A stretch of 64,000 nucleotides of DNA from Pyropia yezoensis (Eukaryota; Rhodophyta; Bangiophyceae; Bangiales; Bangiaceae): the NCBI GenBank assembly GCA_009829735.1, contig CM020619.1, forward strand, positions 18,729,816 to 18,793,815, read 5' to 3'. The position numbers and the translations under genes were made by a program. This document shows positions 61,495-64,000 of the stretch, in pieces (position 1 is the stretch's first letter; each line of letters starts with the position of its first letter). A model generated the notes under the pieces. That model worked only from the letters and a program-made list of their open reading frames with translations, was not told where the DNA came from and did no database searches.

Positions 61495-64000
61495 CCGTTG
61501 GGGCTGGTCGTCCGAAGCTCACAACGGCAGCCTCGGCCAAGTGGGCCAGGAGGACGAACCAACCGTGCCGGATACTGCGGCGACCTAAGGGAGTCCGCCC
61601 ACCTCGGGTAGGACTCCCCAAGAACGTAAACCCACGTCGGGTCATCGCGGTGCTGACGGGTGAGAACTTCCAGGTGGCTGGACGGGTGCAACTTGCCCCC
61701 GGCCGTGCATGCTGTACCCATATCATACTTGATACCGGGTCAGGAGCCTCCTTGATACGCAAGTCGCTATTACCAAAGGAAGTGAAGCTCCAACGCTGGA
61801 GGTCCAAAGCTGACCATATGATTGACATCAATGGTGGGGTACTTCCCATCGTTGGTGCCGTGACCCTACCAACTAGGTTGGGGACCCATGAGGTCGACGT
61901 GACCTATGGCGTAGTTGAGAATATATCGGTACCCCTGCTTCTGGGTACCCCTTATGTTGTTACACAAGTGCCTTTGATTTGTGGCCCTGAGTACTGGGTC
62001 AAGTTGATGAATGGGGAGACTATCCCCATCCTTGGTAAGGGAAAGTCTGTGGCTCCTGTGACAGTCTCACAGTCGAAGCCTGTTTGCTCTGTGAGGGAAG
62101 GGTTTACTGCTACCCTGCGTTTAGCCCGTAAAGTCACGTTGTCCCCCAACTCGGTGGCGCACGTTGATGTTGTAACTGATTTTACGGGGAACGGGTTGGT
62201 GCACCCTCACCCCCGTCTTGCTCGCGAGCACCAAGTGCATGTTGCCCTTGGCACGATGGACTCCAAAGCCGGAGTCCCGTGGAGGATCCAGGTGATGAAC
62301 ATGAGCCCGACGCCCAAGTACTTCAAGTCGGGAGGCAAGTTCGGCTATATCGACCAACACGAGGGACCGGTAGTAGCGGTCACCCTCAACGCGGGCGCAA
62401 GTAGCGACCCGAAGTCCGGAAAGGAGAAGCATCAAACCAAGTCGGCCGCCTCTCCTCGACCCCATGTGAACATGGAGGGTGTCCCCCCCAGGTTGAGGGT
62501 TCAAGTTGAACGCCTCTTGGACCAATATCACAAGCTGTGGGATGGTCAATTGGGACTCATGAGAGCCACCCAACACCGGATCGAGTTGAAGCCCGGTGCA
62601 CCCCTTATACGCCAACAACCGTATAGGGGAGGACCTCGTTCAAGGGCCCTCGTTAAGGAGCAAGTTGCTCGCATGGAGGCCCTCGATGTGATCGAGGCCA
62701 GCAACGCCGAGTGGGTGAGTCCGGTGGTTATCGTCCCCAAAGTTGATGGGACCCCCCGGTTTTGTATCGACTACCGTAAGCTCAACGAGAGCACGGTGAA
62801 GGACAGTTATCCCCTACCTAGGATGGATGACTGTCTGGACTCTCTGGGGGAGGCAAACGTGTTCTCTACCCTGGACTGTAACGCGGGGTACTGGCAAATT
62901 CCCATTGCCCCGGAGGACAGGCATAAAACTACCTTCACCTGTCACTGTGGTACCTACCAGTGCAAGCGCCTACCGTTTGGTCTGTGTAACGCGCCGGCAA
63001 CTGTCCAGCGCGCTATGGACATGATTCTGGCCGGAGTACGGTGGCAGATCTGTCTTGTGTACCTAGACGATATCATTGTGTTCTCCCGAAGTCCGGAGGA
63101 ACACATTGGCCATCTTGGCCAGGTGTTCAAGCTACTTGCTGACGCCGGTGTGTCACTGAAGGCGAGTAAGTGCCACCTCTTTACTCAAGAGGTGGAGTAC
63201 TTGGGACATGTTGTCCATCCGGGGCGTCTCAGTGTTAACGAGAAGAACTTGAGGGCCATTCGTAAGGCTCAGTACCCCCGGACCCAGACCCAGATGAGGA
63301 GCTTCCTCGGGATGTGTAACGTGTACCGACGTTTCACCAAGGGCTTCGCCAAAGTGGCGAAGCCGTTGAATGAGCTAGTGAGCTCAACGCTACCGAAGAA
63401 CCTGCCTCCCCCAAGTCGGGTGGAGCAGGAATCCTTTGAGACTCTTCGGGACCTTCTGCTGAAGCCCCCCATCTTGGCTATTCCCAGATTGGGAGGCCAC
63501 TACATCCTGGATGTGGACGCTAGCTACGACCAACTTGGTTGTGTGTTGCTTCAGCAGCAGCCGGACAAGGAGTACTTGCCGGTGGGATACTTTAGTAAGG
63601 GGCTGAACTCGGCCGAGAAGAACTACGGAGTCACCGAGTTGGAAGGACTCGCAGTGGTGTGGGCGGTGACGTCACTTCGTCACTACCTGGAGGGTGAGAA
63701 GTTCCTCATCCGCTGTGACCACCGCGCGTTGCAGTTCATCTTTAAGACGGACTGTACGAACACTCGTCTCAACCGGTGGAGGGTGCGACTGGCACCCTTC
63801 AACTTTGACATTGAGTACCGACCTGGCAGGCAACATGCCCTTGCCGACGGCCTCTCTCGGGTACCTACCGAGGGGCTGGACACTAACCCAGTCGATGAGG
63901 ACATCCCCATCGTGGGGGTAGTCATGCGCTCGGGTCAGGCGTTGAACCCCGAGGCGCCAGGGAACAAGAAGTACTTGCCCCTGTCCCTGGACGAGGTGGT
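61491..64000 (+). CDS. pol: Gypsy-3 Pol, N-terminal 836 codons, open to the window edge
   Basis: In the -1 frame relative to gag. Visible domains: aspartic protease (IILDTGSGASLI, about residues 80-90), reverse transcriptase with CIDYRKLNE, VFSTLDCNAGYW and CLVYLDDIIVF catalytic motif, then RNase H (ILDVDASYDQLG, TELEGLAVVWAV) and the start of the region before integrase. No stop occurs before the end of the window. The integrase and chromodomain expected from Gypsy-2 would lie to the right. The intact CIDYRKL block, changed in Gypsy-2, supports a functional RT. Confidence 0.93.
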   Translation, partial: MTVGAGRPKLTTAASAKWARRTNQPCRILRRPKGVRPPRVGLPKNVNPRRVIAVLTGENFQVAGRVQLAPGRACCTHIILDTGSGASLIRKSLLPKEVKLQRWRSKADHMIDINGGVLPIVGAVTLPTRLGTHEVDVTYGVVENISVPLLLGTPYVVTQVPLICGPEYWVKLMNGETIPILGKGKSVAPVTVSQSKPVCSVREGFTATLRLARKVTLSPNSVAHVDVVTDFTGNGLVHPHPRLAREHQVHVALGTMDSKAGVPWRIQVMNMSPTPKYFKSGGKFGYIDQHEGPVVAVTLNAGASSDPKSGKEKHQTKSAASPRPHVNMEGVPPRLRVQVERLLDQYHKLWDGQLGLMRATQHRIELKPGAPLIRQQPYRGGPRSRALVKEQVARMEALDVIEASNAEWVSPVVIVPKVDGTPRFCIDYRKLNESTVKDSYPLPRMDDCLDSLGEANVFSTLDCNAGYWQIPIAPEDRHKTTFTCHCGTYQCKRLPFGLCNAPATVQRAMDMILAGVRWQICLVYLDDIIVFSRSPEEHIGHLGQVFKLLADAGVSLKASKCHLFTQEVEYLGHVVHPGRLSVNEKNLRAIRKAQYPRTQTQMRSFLGMCNVYRRFTKGFAKVAKPLNELVSSTLPKNLPPPSRVEQESFETLRDLLLKPPILAIPRLGGHYILDVDASYDQLGCVLLQQQPDKEYLPVGYFSKGLNSAEKNYGVTELEGLAVVWAVTSLRHYLEGEKFLIRCDHRALQFIFKTDCTNTRLNRWRVRLAPFNFDIEYRPGRQHALADGLSRVPTEGLDTNPVDEDIPIVGVVMRSGQALNPEAPGNKKYLPLSLDEV

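Larger units (their letters stand above)
58960..64000 (+). mobile_element. Gypsy-3: Ty3/gypsy chromovirus, 5' half, apparently intact
   Basis: Same family as Gypsy-2. 5' LTR, PBS, full gag, frameshift site and pol as far as RNase H are present without a stop; the 3' part lies beyond the window. It differs from Gypsy-2 by scattered substitutions and a 3-base in-frame deletion near 62133. It is inserted at the end of the minisatellite; the left flank is GTGGG but the right duplication is not visible. Confidence 0.95.

Overview
The window is eukaryotic nuclear DNA: it has LTR retrotransposons with chromodomains, Tc1/mariner-type elements, split genes and a Kozak-like start. It is GC-rich, and its host-like genes have G or C at nearly every third codon position plus long Ala/Gly/Pro/Thr runs made by GGC-type repeats. 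This fits a GC-rich alga, possibly a bangiophyte red alga such as Porphyra, but the species is an inference; another GC-rich protist is possible. No bacterial operons, rRNA, tRNA or CRISPR arrays were seen.

Layout. 1-520: 5' part of a host gene on the minus strand. 521-5211: mostly non-coding, with a GGC microsatellite, a 57-bp direct repeat, a 458-bp MITE and a small coding exon (3675-3938). 5212-14630: a second copy of that MITE, split by Gypsy-1 (5477-14431), a complete but mutated Ty3/gypsy chromovirus with 645-bp LTRs and AGAAA target duplications. 14631-17152: little, apart from an Ala/Thr-rich low-complexity tract. 17153-18630: a complete DD34E Tc1 element with a broken transposase. 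18631-20265: a relic LTR. 20266-22948: a second TA-flanked DDE element with a long D-to-E spacer. 22949-26181: very GC-rich DNA with a degenerate J-domain gene.

26182-45759 is a nested structure. A decayed Ty1/copia element (648-bp LTRs, minus strand) was entered by Gypsy-2 (29159-38770, plus strand) and by a 3.5-kb terminal-inverted-repeat element (40692-44215) containing ~450-bp tandem repeats. Gypsy-2 was itself entered by a 229-bp mariner-type MITE (34754-34982). 46873-49687 holds a multiply broken transposase-like gene, 50546-51936 a frameshifted ankyrin-repeat gene, and 53102-54758 a probable split Cys-rich gene. 54970-58955 is repeat-rich, ending in an 80/160-bp higher-order minisatellite whose monomers each carry an inverted repeat. 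58960-64000 is the 5' half of Gypsy-3, closely related to Gypsy-2 and intact as far as it is visible.

Most notable observations. (1) Gypsy-2 carries a 591-codon antisense ORF between pol and the 3' LTR, and Gypsy-1 has a 454-codon antisense ORF in the same place. (2) gag and pol are joined by canonical -1 frameshift heptamers: A_AAA_AAC in Gypsy-1 and G_GGA_AAC in Gypsy-3, the latter degraded in Gypsy-2. (3) Both Gypsy families are unusually rich in short perfect hairpins, inside and outside coding sequence, with family-specific centres: NTAN tetraloops in Gypsy-1 and CAAsTTG centres in Gypsy-2/3.
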